64,000 nucleotides of DNA from Spodoptera frugiperda. Taxonomy: Eukaryota; Arthropoda; Insecta; Lepidoptera; Noctuidae. The DNA is taken from the NCBI RefSeq assembly GCF_023101765.2, contig NC_064212.1, positions 2,046,001-2,110,000 on the forward strand. The letters are read 5' to 3'. Made by a program: the position numbers and the translations under genes. Position 1 is the stretch's first letter. Each line of letters begins with the position of its first letter. The notes under the pieces are model-generated. The model saw nothing but the letters and a program-made list of their open reading frames with translations. It ran no database searches and had not been told where the DNA came from. Positions 43,801 through 58,800 of the stretch are shown in pieces.

Positions 43801-46800
43801 AACAAATTATCAAAACTTGTTGTTATTTAGTTTAAATAGTATTTATGTTGAGGAGCTTATTGCAATATTTAAACTTATGTCAACTGTGCAGTCAACTGCA
43901 AAACTAATTACATCACTTAGGATTTTAATCTCACCTACCGGGTGACAACTCCAAAATTTGTTCAGTTGTTTTACCGTTTACGCATAATAAAAAGACTCAT
44001 CCTGACTTTCGTGAAAGCCTAGACCTTACCTAGACCTTTGCAAGAATTCCTACTTATTTAATAAAAGCTGATAGAAGAGCTACTTACTCAGGAAACTCTC
44101 CATCCACTCTGCAGACATATTCCTTCTGCACTTGTCTGTTCCTGATCTGGTGTTCCATCTGTCTCGCCTTCTTTGGACTCCTCCCGAATAGTAGGAGACC
44201 TGGTCATCATCACATATCATTAACATCATTATTAGAAAACAGCATTAATATAAAGAGATTTGAGAAGATAACACTTTTTTTAATTGACACGGTCACTAGC
44301 TTTAACTGTAGAAATTAAGACGGAATATCGGAAAAGCATAGACGTTAATAAACATGGTAAATATCCTGTATTAAGTTCTAATGTTAAAATATCATTTTTT
44401 TTAATATTTTTATAGAAATTTATTAGTTTTTTTTTGCTGTGTGGAAGTATAATCTAAATTATCATCATTGAAAGAACTATATACAATATAGTAATGTATT
44501 AAATTGTTTACTATATACACACATTTTACATTTTTCAATTCCATTACTAAAGAAAACCTCACTGTTAACAAAGCCAATTTACTTTTACAAAAACAATAGT
44601 CGTACATTTTATTCATAACTCTAAAAGCATGAATAGTTTAACGACCTCGCTTTGACGACTCTAAAAACCACATCTTACACAGCATTTCTTTAAAAAATAA
44701 AGTCAGAAACTCCAACCATTTATCAAATGAGATCCCGTCTTACGTTGGAAAAGGAGCAGAAACCAGATTTAAATTTACACCAATTAACATCTGTGGTCCT
44801 AGTGGAAAAAGGGTGTAAGTAGGATTTTGTCGAAAATAAGTTAATTATGCCTAAATCGTAAGAAAAAACTTTAATTAATCGAGCTTTTACCTATAAAATA
44901 ACACAAATAAATGTGAATTAACTAAAAAAAGAGTAAACTACGCGATAGACTCCTCTGTGACTCGAATCTAGTAGAGCTTTTCTCCATTAATGTACGTGTG
45001 TAAACCGTGATTTTTTAGTTAATTCAGTATGTCTCACGATAGTTATTATAAAAATACAAATACATGTGATTAAGTAGCGGTTTAATGAGACCAAACGCGA
45101 ATTTAAAGCGACTTTTATTGCGTCTCCTATAAAATTGCAATTTTAGACTTAGATCGGTTTTTCACTAGGGCCACAGAAATTTCAGTGAGTGTAATTTTCT
45201 AAGAGGCTTCTCGTGAAAAGATTTTGCAGTTTAGGGCTTACCTGACGTCAACCTGTCGAGTCTGTGAATGGTCCTCAAGTTTTTCAAGTTGTACTCTTTT
45301 GCGAGAATAAAAACGACTGTGTTGTGCCTGTACCGTCCACATGGATGCACCTAGTAAAACATTTCTTATTAAAATGGATTTAAATTTTGAGTAAAAACGT
45401 TCTGTAAATACGTTTCAAGATTTAATCTTAACCATGCTTTCGAATTGAGAGTAATGTTTTATCGAAAAACGTAATAATTTATTAAAGTAGTAATTGAAAT
45501 TCGAGATAAAAAATTGTTTTCGTCTGAATACTTAAACATCAATTTGGCTTTGCTCTTCTTATTTTAAAGTCGTAAGAGAAAGTTGAGGACAGTTTTAATA
45601 TTCAGACGTTAGCCTATTGATTCAAAATTTTTAAAAAACTTGTAGACAACTTAACAAGATACCTGATGAATAATATAAACGAATAAAGCAACGGTGATGA
45701 AGCAAGTCAAATGAGAGGTCAGTAATCATTTCCATGACAAACATCAAGCGAAAATACCACCTAAATAAAGTTTCTTAAAGTTGTAAATATATTAGCAAGA
45801 TTGAATATAGTCGCTAGATTTTTGCCACAGGAAACTAGACCTTAATAATGATGATAATGCACACAAAAGGCACAGTGACCATACGTTTCTGCAATATAAA
45901 AGTAAATAAGAGTACAAATAACACAGCAAAATCAATATATTGATTCACATGCACAGTAAAGAGTGAAAGAAAGACGAAGAAAGAGATAGAGAATAAAGTA
46001 AAGCGAGTACCGAGCCATGAAACAAACAAATTTAACATTTCGAGAGATTGAATTGCATCGATTTTTACTCGTAACCTCCTTGACACGAGTGACGGTAATG
46101 GTAGCGGAAAGAACAATACATTTTTAGCACAATCAGCCAATTGATTTTTAGAGACAATTTTTTGTATACAAGAAGTCCTTTATTCTGATAACAAATTAAC
46201 AATATTGAAGAAAACACATGCATTTTCATTGAATGAAATTTCTCAGTACAGAAGTTGGTATACTTATTCAAGGTTAATACTGTAAAACTTCTCATGCATA
46301 AAATCGTTCACCGTTTTACGAATATCTCATATACGCCTTCCACGTAGTAAATTCGAGTTTGTATTTTATTTATAGACGGTATAAAACCGCTACCATCCAC
46401 TGAATTTGTTACTGCAAACATGATTTGGGTAAAAGGTAACAAGAATTGACAAAATGGGACATTAGACACTCTTAATAGATTCGATATATAAGCTTTTGCA
46501 ACTCAATTTACCAAAATGTCAAAGAAAATACAAGTAAACTTGTTTCTGGACAAAAAAAAAATTGAATCAGTATAAACACTTTGGATAACACGGTACCCGC
46601 TCGAAAGAAATGAAATGAAATAAAATAGTAGAAAGTATACGGGGCTCGCAATACTCAAGTTCGGGACCACTTTCAAGTGGTATTTTCGACAAGACCGCAC
46701 ATTTTCAACTCTGTTTGTGGTATTATGTTTCAAACTTTTGTGCAGATCACAATCTAGTCAGACTCTGACAGCGTACTTTTTTTGGACCGAGAAAAAAAAA

Positions 46801-49800
46801 TTAACCCACCGAATTTCGCCGTGCTATCTTTGAACAGATTTATTTTCTTTCTCATTGTACTTTCAACGGTCTTTCTTTTACGTCCTTTTTGTTACAAAAA
46901 AGGGATCCTTCTATTGCGGGGAAAGCGTAATGTTACAAAAAGATATTACAAACTTCGGGGATTATTTAATTGCCAAAGATTTTCTGTCGTCTCACAAAGG
47001 CCTTTGGCTGTGTATGCATTTTGGGGAGTAATCACGTTTCTGCTTTTTATGATATTGGGGTATGATGAAGATTCGGATTTCGGGTTCGGTTTTAAGCGCA
47101 TTTTAAGGTCCAAATACCAGTCAGAGCCTGACGATGATGATAAAACGGTCCCAACGCATGACTCACCGGTAGCGAGCAAGGCTTGTCTAGCACGAGTAGC
47201 TCTTCATCCACGTGTATGATGCGCAAAGGACTAGCGAGCACTGGAGTCTCGTGCCTGGCCCACCACGGACACAACATTGTTTCATTACGGACTTTATATA
47301 GTCTTATGATGTTGCAATTGCCTTTGAGAACAACTGTATCAACGTCCGTTGTTTTATTTCCAAAGTATTCTTTCATTTCGTTAAAATAATAATCAGAAAT
47401 CTGGATTGTGATTACAGCAAACGAAATTCAAACAAGGCTTTATATAAATTCTTAGCTGTTACTAACTCAATATCCCCTTTGCGGAGTCTGCTTGGGAATT
47501 TAATAATGCAGAAAAATCTGTTCCATAAATATTTTGATCGAGAGAGCTAGACTTCAAACTGAGCTTTATTGATGTATGAGTTATGTACAAGGCGTGGTTA
47601 TATACAACGTAGAACAATAACAAACTCTTCTGTCTTCAGTAAGTAAGACATATAACATTTGGAAGATTCACAAGTACTTTTAGCACCAAAATCTAAAGTA
47701 GAAGTAAAATTTTCTACTAGAAAAGGTATAAATAGGGATATTAAGGGTACAAAACAGCTAAACAAAGGTGATCTTAATGGCTTATTCTATTATGCATAGA
47801 GTGGAAACGTTAAAATTAATGAGATACTCAAAGTGCATTACAACATCATAGACAATGTAAATACTTAATACACTGGAGACACAGCAGAAATAGGGTCCTA
47901 CTTTTAAATGCATGACATTTCGTTAAAGTAATTAAATAAAATATCAGTGCGTCATGTTAACGCATTAATATTTTCTTAAAGACTCGGATAAAAGAAAAAA
48001 GTGGAATTTCTTTGTTTGCGTGCAAGAATTTGGAACATTTGAGTGAATGTGTTTTTAATAAAAATGGAATTTCAATCCAAGTGAGTACAAGTACAAGAAG
48101 GACCGTATAAAGGAACAATTAACTATTTCGCTGTGTGAGTTATTTACGAGTCTAAGGATTCTAATCCCGCTTGATTTGATGGCAGGATTCTTGTATCTAA
48201 CACATAAAATGAGTTTTACAGTGTACCGACTTGCTCGTACGAATAACTTTTGTGGAAACGTTAAACTTTATAAGATTTTAATGAATGTACTTTTGAGTAT
48301 ATTATTATATATTTTGTTTACCAAGTGCGTCGTAGGTATACGATTTAAATTTATTTCGTGTATGTATTTGTATTTGTGATTTCAGAAGTTTAATTGTTTA
48401 TGTTAGAAAGAGTATATTGTTAGTTTAGTAGATATTAAGAATTAAATTGAAAGAGAAGCATTAAAGAAGAATTCAGTGCATTAGTAGTAGCGACTAAAGA
48501 TTTAGAAGCTGATTAAAGATACGTAAAAATATATAACAAAATAGGTACCTACTATAAATAATAAAACCGAAATCGTATTTCTAGAGATACAAAAGATTAC
48601 GAAAGACATAAAAATACAAGTAATAGGTAAATACAAAATACAATTGATTACGAAATAACCTAGTTGCGTATTTTTGGTATACGTTTGATTATCAAGAAGA
48701 AATGTAGGTCACATTGAAAATATTTCACTTTGCACCGCTTTTGGGGGTCTTACATTGAGCCGTTATTATCAATCACTGGGATGGGCGTCCCAGGATCATT
48801 TGGACCCTTTTACATTCTAACTGACGAAATATTTCTTTTATACGGGATCCGCGTAACAATTACGTCGGCATAATCTATATTGATTTCTTGTTTTGACCGA
48901 TTCTATTGGCTTGAATTTGTTACCATCGGGCATTTCGGTGGATTTTTGAGTGGTTTCGGTGAATTGGCTGGTCCCTAATTTAAGGGTAAATTGCTATATT
49001 AAATTCGCAGTAATATCATAAAAAATGTAACGCACGATAAAGATAAAATAAGATATTCTTAATTGAAATACCGTGTACCTACCTAACAATTTTGCTTGAT
49101 TTGTTTGGTACCGAACAGCTTGATTTGTTTGGTACAATTTCTTTAAAACTAGCGAACACCGCGAATCTTGTTTCGCCTTAGAAATTTTTGATAATTTTTT
49201 CTTTCATATTTTGCTGACCATAACAAACCTAACAAAAGAATTGGCGAAATCGGTTCATCCGTTCTCGAGATATGCGCTTAGTAACATATTTAACAATACA
49301 TATTTATTAGCATTTCATTTCGTTATTTCAGTATTATCATCAATCATTACGATTCTGTATAAAATCGTTTTCTAAGTTTCAACTCATACGATACAAAGCC
49401 CTAAAAGGGTAAACAGAGTTCAATATAATTATACTAAAGCGGATTTAACGTCAATTACAACTCCTATACAATAAAGGGGGCCAAGCCTATTCTCATACAA
49501 CGGGCAATAACGAATCACAGTTTTTAAAATACAAACAAATAAAAGGCAACGATGCAATATCCTTTCCTGAAATTTCCACTTCACTGAAACGAGACGTGAG
49601 GGGAGAACTAAGCGCGTCTGAAAGTCTAGGTAAGATCTAGATATCCTAGATGGAATCTAGACTTTGTATTATTACTACATGTTATGTTTACGTGTAATTC
49701 TTACTTTAATATAAGATGTACGATTGTGTGTTTGTTTGTTGGAGAGGATTTTGTGTCTGGATATATGTAGTCAGGGCTGGAGAGTGATAGAGGTTACTTT

Positions 49801-52800
49801 TTGCTTTTGAAAACGTGAAGCCGCGTGTGGAAAGCTAGTGGTGATACACTAGGACTAATTATTTTGTTTATAGTGTGGTCATAATCGTGACTACTTAACA
49901 AAAGATTCAACGTTTGATTATGGTCTCAGACAATTGTTTGAATTCCACTGTGGAAGTTGCGTTTCGTTTCAGTATATAGAAATATTCTCGCCTTATCACA
50001 TAGATAGGCAGATATAATAACATATGACATTATGAGGCACAATACAGACTTGTAACATAACTACTGAAAATTCTGTTCACAAATTAACAAGCTAATATAA
50101 GAACAAGAATTATATTTCTCAATTGAATGCAAAGTAAGGAATATTAAGCATCTCTAGCTACCCCTGAAAGGCCGTGATACGTAACAACAAGAGGGTTTAA
50201 TGACTACATACATACATACAAACACACTAGCAAGAGTAATTGCTGTACATTGTTGTTTCACTCTGGGATCCACGTCAGGGCTCCATTTTGGTTCAAAGGG
50301 ATTTGCCATATTTGGGCGTGAAATGCTTACTTTGAGTTTAAGGATCGTATTAAGCTGATTATTTCATTCATCACATATAACATATAACAATGGGCTTCTG
50401 ATTACTTAACGAGGTTTTGTATGAATATGTGTGTGTGTGTGTGTGTGTACTAAATTTAGATTTGATAGGTTATGTTTTGAGGTTTACGTAATAGAGTGGC
50501 GAGGCTGTTGTTACTCGCTGTCTATTAAAACCTCTTACTTAATACTTTGTCCGATTTAGGACCCAAAACTAATTGTACAAAGCAGAGACTAATTGTATTG
50601 TCACTAAGTATGTTATTTTAAAACTAACTGAAATGGCAAACTTCGTACCGCTTCAAAAAAAAAAGGTTTTTCTCCTTTTACACCTACCTTGGACTACAAG
50701 TACTACAACAAATAATTCAAGACCAAAATTAGCCAAATTGGTCAGGTCTTTTAGTAAGTTTTCATTACAATGTTTGTTCAAAAAGTATGATATAGTAACT
50801 AGTAACAGATATAGTAGCTTAGTTGAAGTATATTTGGGGATAAACTGTTTAAAATTAAAACTAACTCAATAAAATACATTCGAAGTCATTAAAGGGTAAT
50901 AAAATACAAAATGCTGTTATTTTTTTGTAATAATAGACAAAAGAATAACTAAAGTACATAGCATTTTATTACGTACCTTTAGAGAACTATGATAGGATCC
51001 GCGATAAAGCGACCTTTAACTCTTACTACGCTTTTAATGCTTATAAAGATGTTGAATGGCCAACAAAAACCAGTTTTATTGAAGGCAGAGATTGAAAACA
51101 TGCGTCCGAGGTAACAAAGAAACAAATCGTAAAAATACAATTTGCACATTAAATAGAGCTTAGTATGAGTTCCTTCGGCTATCAACTATTTTATGGCAGT
51201 CTGCCGACCAACGTAATTGAAAAGCGTAATGATAAAGGCATTATCGAATCGCAGCTACATCCCAAGATCTTCTTTAAATACATCAATAACACCATTGACG
51301 GCTCTCTTCAATAAAATTTTCTATAGAACTTATTTCAAATCCAACTATTTTATAAGCTCCTAACGCTGAATTCAAATACTCATAATATTTGCATTTCTAA
51401 GATCTACCTCGGGGTATTGAAGAAACATATTTCTCGATTGAAAGCAAAGTAAGGAATATTAATTCGACGCCTACGTCTAAAAATATACAGCCTGTATAAA
51501 GCCCGACGTTGAAGTTGAGTGAGTGCTAAAAAAAATCAACTTCTTCCCCTGTTTTACATGTAAATTCCTACACCTCCCACACTCCTGTTTTATTCCGTAA
51601 AAGCCGATATGAAAGTGCTTCATAATATTAGGTATCTTCTATCATGTAACGTCGGAGTATTTCTTGCCAAAGGGACCGCTTTACGCTAACGCAAAGGACT
51701 TTGTGAGAAACTAGCTTTTAGGGACAGGAAAGCGGATTTCAGAGAAATGGGAGCCTAGCACGGTGGCCCCACTAAAACCGTGCGACCAACTAAATTAAAT
51801 TCCCGCCGGTTAGACATTAAATGCGATGTTATCGTCTGTCTGGCTAGTAAAGTATTACATCGAAATTCAATTCACGAGTTATGATCTCTTTATAATTTTT
51901 ACTTAGAACTTTAGAAGCGAAGAAGAAATTAGATTCTAAAGAATAAAAAGAAGCTTTAATTAGTGCATCACTAAGTCTATATTAGCACGGCATGCGACAC
52001 AGAAAGGGTGATATACAGTTGAAGTATGACAAGCGTACACATTACATGGCTGTCTCATTTGCCACTTACGGGGATAGAGGCCGGTTTGTTGACAACCACA
52101 ATGTCCTCGTCGATATGAACGAGGGTGATCGGTTGGCTGGTGACCGGTACTTCGTGCCTGCAACGATACACACGTCAGGCTTTCGGCTTCTGGGCGACGG
52201 ACTCGGAGCAAAACCACATAGCATTATGTTGTAGACGGACAATCACCTTTGTGTAGACGATATTGATTATATTTGGTACTAAGTGGAGTGTTTATAGAAT
52301 TAGTCTTCAGGTTCATTTTGTTGCTGGAGTCTCTATTAGTGTTGTTCAAGTCGATAATTTTGCTCAGAGTTCGTTACAATATCAGTTCTCGTGACGTATG
52401 AAATAAAGATTAGACGAGAACGTTACAGCAAATGACCATGCGTGAGCGTTCGTAAGATGTATCGTGTGATGCATGCCGTTCGGACACAAGACACTGTGTT
52501 GGACCATCTGCAGTAAATTTAAGATATCAAGTGTTAAAGAACTGTGTCTCCTTGGAATACGGCCAATATGCACTCGCATGCTCATTCGGTGCTTAAGATT
52601 ATTATTGAAGATTATATTTGTGTTACAGTGGACTAAATACAAATTAGACCTGAAATACGAACAAGCGACGCACGTCACATTATTAAAAAAATATATTTAT
52701 AGTTAGAGTAATTGTGATAGTATGTAAGGATACTTTAGTAAATAAATACATATAAGGCGAGAAAAATAAAGTTATTATTTACAATACTGAAATCAAAGTA

Positions 52801-55800
52801 ACATTTGAGTTTGACGAGTATTGTGTAGAACAAAATAATGTTGATGTGTTTGGTTCGGGGTTTGTGTGTATTTATTTCTAAGGTGCTGTAGCTATCTGAA
52901 GCGAACTACTAGATACCGTTGTCTTTGTGGATGGGAATGTATTGTTACCTATGAACAACGTTTGCTAGGAGGTCATTGTGCTTCAATCTGTAGTCAGGGT
53001 CCACTCTCTCGTAGTTGACGGTGAGGGTCCCCGCTCGGATGCACCGCTCGTACTCAGCTGCCGGGTGGGCCCTGAATTCCCGCGCAAACACGTCGAGAAT
53101 TTTCTCACCGACCCACCTTCCTTTGGTGAACGTTGTAAACGTGAAGTAGTACGGGTACACTTTCCTGAGGCCTGGAATTAAAAATGCTTTGAATATTTTT
53201 CTACAAAATAACCCAACAAAAAGGGGTAATGGTGAAATACCAACAAAACATAATCAATAAACGTAGACATTCTTGCTTCATATCTAAAATTAATGTAACC
53301 ACATTAAGGTTTCACTGTAAAGTTAATATCACACTTAAAATGATTAAAATTCTCTAATTTATCAAATAAAATCTGGACTGAAAAGGCTGCGAAATATTTC
53401 CAGCATTTTAAAAAGCGGTCATATCGCAATTTATAAGTCGTTACCTCGAAATATCTGCATAGCTGTAAAGCACAGCGGGGGGTTGAATGAAGAAAGCGCC
53501 ATTGCGGTTAGATGACTAAGGCCATTAGATCATAATGGGCCCTTCTGACATTAGCTATATTGAAAACTAGCGTGCCCGCTGTTTCATCCACTTAATGTCA
53601 ACGTGTGAGGTTACGTAATGGGTCGACACGTTGCTACTTTTTGTTAAAAGTATTGTATTATGTCGGTAAGTATTGCTTTTAAACAAGTTTTGTGATACTA
53701 TATTAATGTTACGTTTAATTTTATTAGTAGCAGCGCGACAAATGCTGCGTCGTGTGTTGCGGAATGCTGATCATGAACATGAGCCTGCGGCACGGCTTGA
53801 AACTAGTCGAGTTCCTCATCAAACAATAACGATAACTAATATTTAATGTTATGTTTGTATGCAAAAACAAAATGAAACGCTAATGTAATGTAATAGACAA
53901 AAACAAGTAAAAAAACAATATCAAATGATGAGAAATGTAGATATCAAAGTAACAAAAGTCGTTCAGAAAATTTCGAAATTAAATCAATTAAATTGGATAC
54001 GCGTAATACCGTTGGCCATATCAATGAAAATTATCTTTCTATTCTTCAAAAAGGTAAAGATGATGAGAATGAGGATAAGAATCAAATCAATGGAAAAGAA
54101 AAAAATTAAAGGAACGGATTCGTTATTGAAGATAGGAGGTATTCATGTAATCCAATATCTGTCAAGGTTTGTAAAAACTCCGTACTTAGGGAGGAAATAT
54201 AAAAAAGATATTTTGAGGGAACGAAACGTTACTGATGGTTTCGCTCAAGATTGCGACAAAATAATATTTATAGAAGCGACAGTTTTTTGTTCGGCTACAG
54301 AATTATTTGTTTCGGTTCCTATTTCATTGATTGCTTTCACAATGTTGTTTATTATTTACGAATTTGTTTCTGTTTCACTATTATTATGTATTGTCGTTTT
54401 CTTGTAATTGTTTGTTTTGTTTCGATACAATTTTATTAGGGAATCGATTTTGTACATTGTTTGATGTTGCTCTATCGTGTTCTAATTTCATATCAGTTAT
54501 TTTCTTACTATCAGATTTATGTATTTCTCTGACAATGTAATTTTTTTTCTTAGCCATTATTTTTTATAAGGGAATAAATGCTAAGTCAAATAGTTTCGAC
54601 TTGTCTTCCAAATAGTATTGTCTATATCGAAATGTAAAGTCAGACTTACCATTTTCAATATAATAAGACGTTTCGTTGTACCGGTCATCTGTGAACCCCG
54701 GCCTTTTCGCTTTCAAAGCTTTTGTTTCTAACTTTGCCTGGAACAAAAGGAAAAAAAAATAATAAAAACCATTGTTTTCAGTTTGCTTTTATGAAGTTGC
54801 GAATGTTGAGATAGGCTTTATAGTATAAAGTAAAGGCTGTATCGTGTGTGGCTAACGACGTGACGTCAGCTAGGTAAAAGAGGGCGTGGTGGATATAGTT
54901 TTTGCTTGTCTAGTGTGAAATATAAACATGTGTGTGTGTAGGTGTAAATGTTTTGTTCGCTTTAGGCATTACACCCAAACCATATTATTAGTTAGGGTTG
55001 CATATTATTGGATAATTGTTTATTTTTCTATAGATGTCATGAGAGCTATTGAAAAAATACAACAGACATAAGACATTTGGGTATGCTGGACTGTTAATAA
55101 TACTGAAATTAGTGACTTTGTAATAACTATTTAAGACAATCTAGTCGATTCTTATCTAAAATACACACTTCCAGACTGCCTAGCGGTTTACCGGGGCACC
55201 GGTTCGAAAAGCAATTGTAGGAACGGGGTGGGTTTTAGTCAGTAAGAGTTTGACACTGCCTATCGCCTCGTCGAAGGCGAGAGAAGTCATTGGATGATTT
55301 TCCTCTCTCAAAAAAAGGACTCTATTCTGTTTAAACTGACTACACTTTCATGCATGAATGAGATACCAGATTACTTCAAAATAGCTTAAAACGTCTACGT
55401 TAAAAATTATAAAATGTTTCTGCAGGATGGTTTTCAACGAAAAACAATTTGGAGTAATTCTTTGGAATTCCGTAATGGAACTTCAAAGTTAATATATTCT
55501 GTTATAAGACGGATGATAATGGTGCTTTTACACCAGAGATGTGCTATGTAGCTATGCTACGATGATGTAACCACTGATACTAAGCTCTGTAGCTGTGTGA
55601 GTAATGTGTTATGAAGATGTGCCGCCGCAAAGTAGCTGTACGAGGAAGATGTGCAGCTCGAGTATGCGATGTATCGATAGTAGGAAGCCATCCACAGCAT
55701 CCATCTATAGCACGGGTCCATTTCTACCAATGTTAAAATAGCTTAACATTTCCAAAAATACTATGCTATGTGTACCAATGAATATGATTGGTGGAAACCA

Positions 55801-58800
55801 AACGCATCCACAGCAACGTAGCATAGCACATCTCTGATGGAAAAGCATCTTAACAACCTTGGGTACCAACACAGGTCCCAAAGGTTGGCCCAAACGTATG
55901 GAGCAAACATTGGACCCAATACGAGTTGGTAAAAAACTTAAATCTACTGGGACGAGTTGGGATGAGAAAATTAGAAAAGTTTGTTATTAAAAACGGAATG
56001 GTTTGGTGTTTTGTGTTTTTATATCGATTGGATAGAATCACTTGGAATATTGTAGTGGATTTAACTTTAGTGAAAGTTTAAAGAAAAGTAGCTCTTTGCT
56101 CTGTTGCTTGAAGAGCCTCGTTGGCTGAATGGTCACAAGTGCGATAAGGGGTCTTAGGTACCCGAGTCGAGCAAAGTATTTCCGGACTGTTTTCGGTCGA
56201 AAATTTATTGGTAGTAGCACGCAGTCTGGAAATGTGCCCTGTGTATGGAAAGAGGCTCACCCCTATTATATGGGACTACAACATAAATTCTGAAAACTGG
56301 ATGTGCATTACGTGCTGTAATATTCACTTATGCTCTACTTATTCGGGGATAAATAATACTCCACTTTACTAACTAACCACATAAAACTAGAATACAACAA
56401 TACAACTAAACAAAAGCTAATCAGTCCACAAATTAGCTCTAACAAATAAGACCTACTTTCGCTTAATTTCATCAATAAATTACCCACTAACGACAACAAA
56501 TCTTTACGTGACAAAGGAGCGAAACTTCGCACTTTGTAAGCGATTCACTTTGTACTACAAACGAATAATATCGATTCAGCATTTATATTGTTTAAGTATG
56601 GAGAAGAGTTTATAATGAGAGTGGTTATATTACTTATAATCGTGTAAAGTAGCAGTACTCTTAGTACGAGTTTGCTTTATGTTGAACGAGATTGAAATGA
56701 GAGTGCGTTCGGCGCTCTGATTGGCCGGTACGAATGAACCAACCAATCAGAGCACCGAACGCGTTCACGTTTCGCTCTCGTTAAAAGTCAAACAAACTCA
56801 TACTAAATCCTAGGTTAAAGGCAGAGCTGAATATATTTCTCATCACCTTAAATGCCTTTCAGCAGGGTAAACAGATCGGGAAGTAATTTGAAACAGGGGT
56901 AGATCACGTATCGTCTGGAATAACACATAGGCTATTTTTATCCCACGGAAACGCAGGCGAAGCCAAAGCACAAGGTAGTTGGAATTAAAAGGGGAAATAA
57001 AATTTAATTATGCTACATGTTGCAATTTTTTCTTATAAATTTCAAAACAATAAAATACTTGTAAAATAAATGTCCCGCGGGTGCTGTGATTAAAACTACA
57101 ACAGCTGAGGCTTAGCGCTGATTGGTCGATCAACGTCTGACGTCACATCGCCTGGATTACCGCCATATTGCTTTTTAATTCGAACGTGGAACGTTATTTG
57201 CGGGACGGTATTTTGTTTGTATAAGTTATTGGTACTTCATATCTATTTTTATACCTACTTAATTTTTATAACAGAGAAATAATTTTATGTTTGACAATGT
57301 GGTTTGTGTAAAAAGCAATGTACTTTTAAATACCTAAATACAACACAGTTATTGGTGCAACCACTCTTTCTACGAGATATTACAATCATTGATTCCGACT
57401 ATAAAATCAATTATAACAAAGAATCTTAATTTCAAACACGCATCCCCATTTTCCAACACAACTGGTCAACACAAACAATGTCAATCCAATTTCATTACCA
57501 ACTTAAAATTTCACACAAAAAGCACAAAATTATTAAACGAAATAGCTGAATATTAAAGCTTAACAGTTAACTCAACAGTTTCAATTATGGACTAGAAAAT
57601 CAACTACAATACATTTTAAACTAATAACTAAATTCGAAGCAATTATTTAGCAAGTGTAAATAAATTCCACGCGGCACACGTTCAGCGATAAACTGAAACT
57701 TTCAATATAAACTGAATAGTAAAGTGGGCATTACCATATCAAGTGCTCCAGTGTAAATAAATCAAATGTTGGTATTAACTTATGTCTGTTTCTAGTTACA
57801 TTTTAACTAGAATAAATTTAACATAGGTACGCTGTGTTTTACCTATTGTTTATATATATTGTAACATTCTCCTAATTGATTTAGAATTTACATACTAAGA
57901 AATAAGTTTCAAAAAAGAAAAGTATATGCCTTTCTTTAATGGGTAAAATCATCTAACGACTTTTCCTGCCTTGGGCGTGGCGAGAGGGAGTGTCAGACTC
58001 TTACTGATTAAAAACTACCCCGTTTCTACTCCTGCTTTTCGAGCCGGAGCCCCGATAAACCCGCTAGGTAGTCCGCAGCTCCGGAAAAGAATATGACTAT
58101 CCCGCACAACTTGCATAAGTGTGAGCGAGAGATCTGATAAAAATGACTTACGACAAGTTCACACGTTTGTGATGGCCCAATTATAATGCTACCACGGCCT
58201 CATAGAAGCCCCGTATGAAAAACGCTTGCGGTGTTTTCGCCGTAAGAGTGAGATTATCCGAAGAAATTCTTAAGCCTGGGGCACCAATGGCTTATCATCA
58301 GGTTATTCACCTGCTCGTTTGCCACGTTATCTCATTAACATACTTCTTTAGTTTTTATTACACTTCGCATTTAGGGATACAAATACGTCAGTTAACACTT
58401 TAAAAGCCACGGGGGTCACCAGTGACCTACGTTAGCGGAGGATTTGCCTTCAACAGTTTTCTATTGGCAGTCTAAGACTTAACATTACTATTTAGCTGTT
58501 CACGAGCTGTCCATGCAAAAGCTTCACCCCAGCTCGATAATAAAGCGAGTATAAAATAAAGACATTACATTGGCGAACACATAAAGTCAGCATAACTACA
58601 CATCGGGACAGAATAAGTTCGATCACGCGATCAGATCGTGGTACGACGGTATTACTTGGAGTGGCTATAAAATGCCAACACAAGAAGTGAGGACTTGGCT
58701 AATAAAGTGAGAAAGTCAAATAATTTTAGCCAACTTCAAAAAAAAAGACAGATTTTCGGGTTATTATTTTGTCCAGTAGTTGAGTACGGTTGTCTAGAAC

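Noticed and set aside
46782..47219. 145-residue plus-strand frame
   Set aside because: Partly antisense to the synthase exon at 47167-47254, with no domain; its length is explained by chance.
51960..52234. Overlapping 80-85 residue frames on both strands in a GC-richer patch
   Set aside because: No recognisable motif on either strand and no splice evidence; kept only as a note in the intron entry.
53925..54407. 160-residue plus-strand frame in a synthase intron
   Set aside because: Low-complexity basic and hydrophobic composition, no domain; other frames of the same piece also stay open for stretches, as expected for AT-rich repeat DNA.
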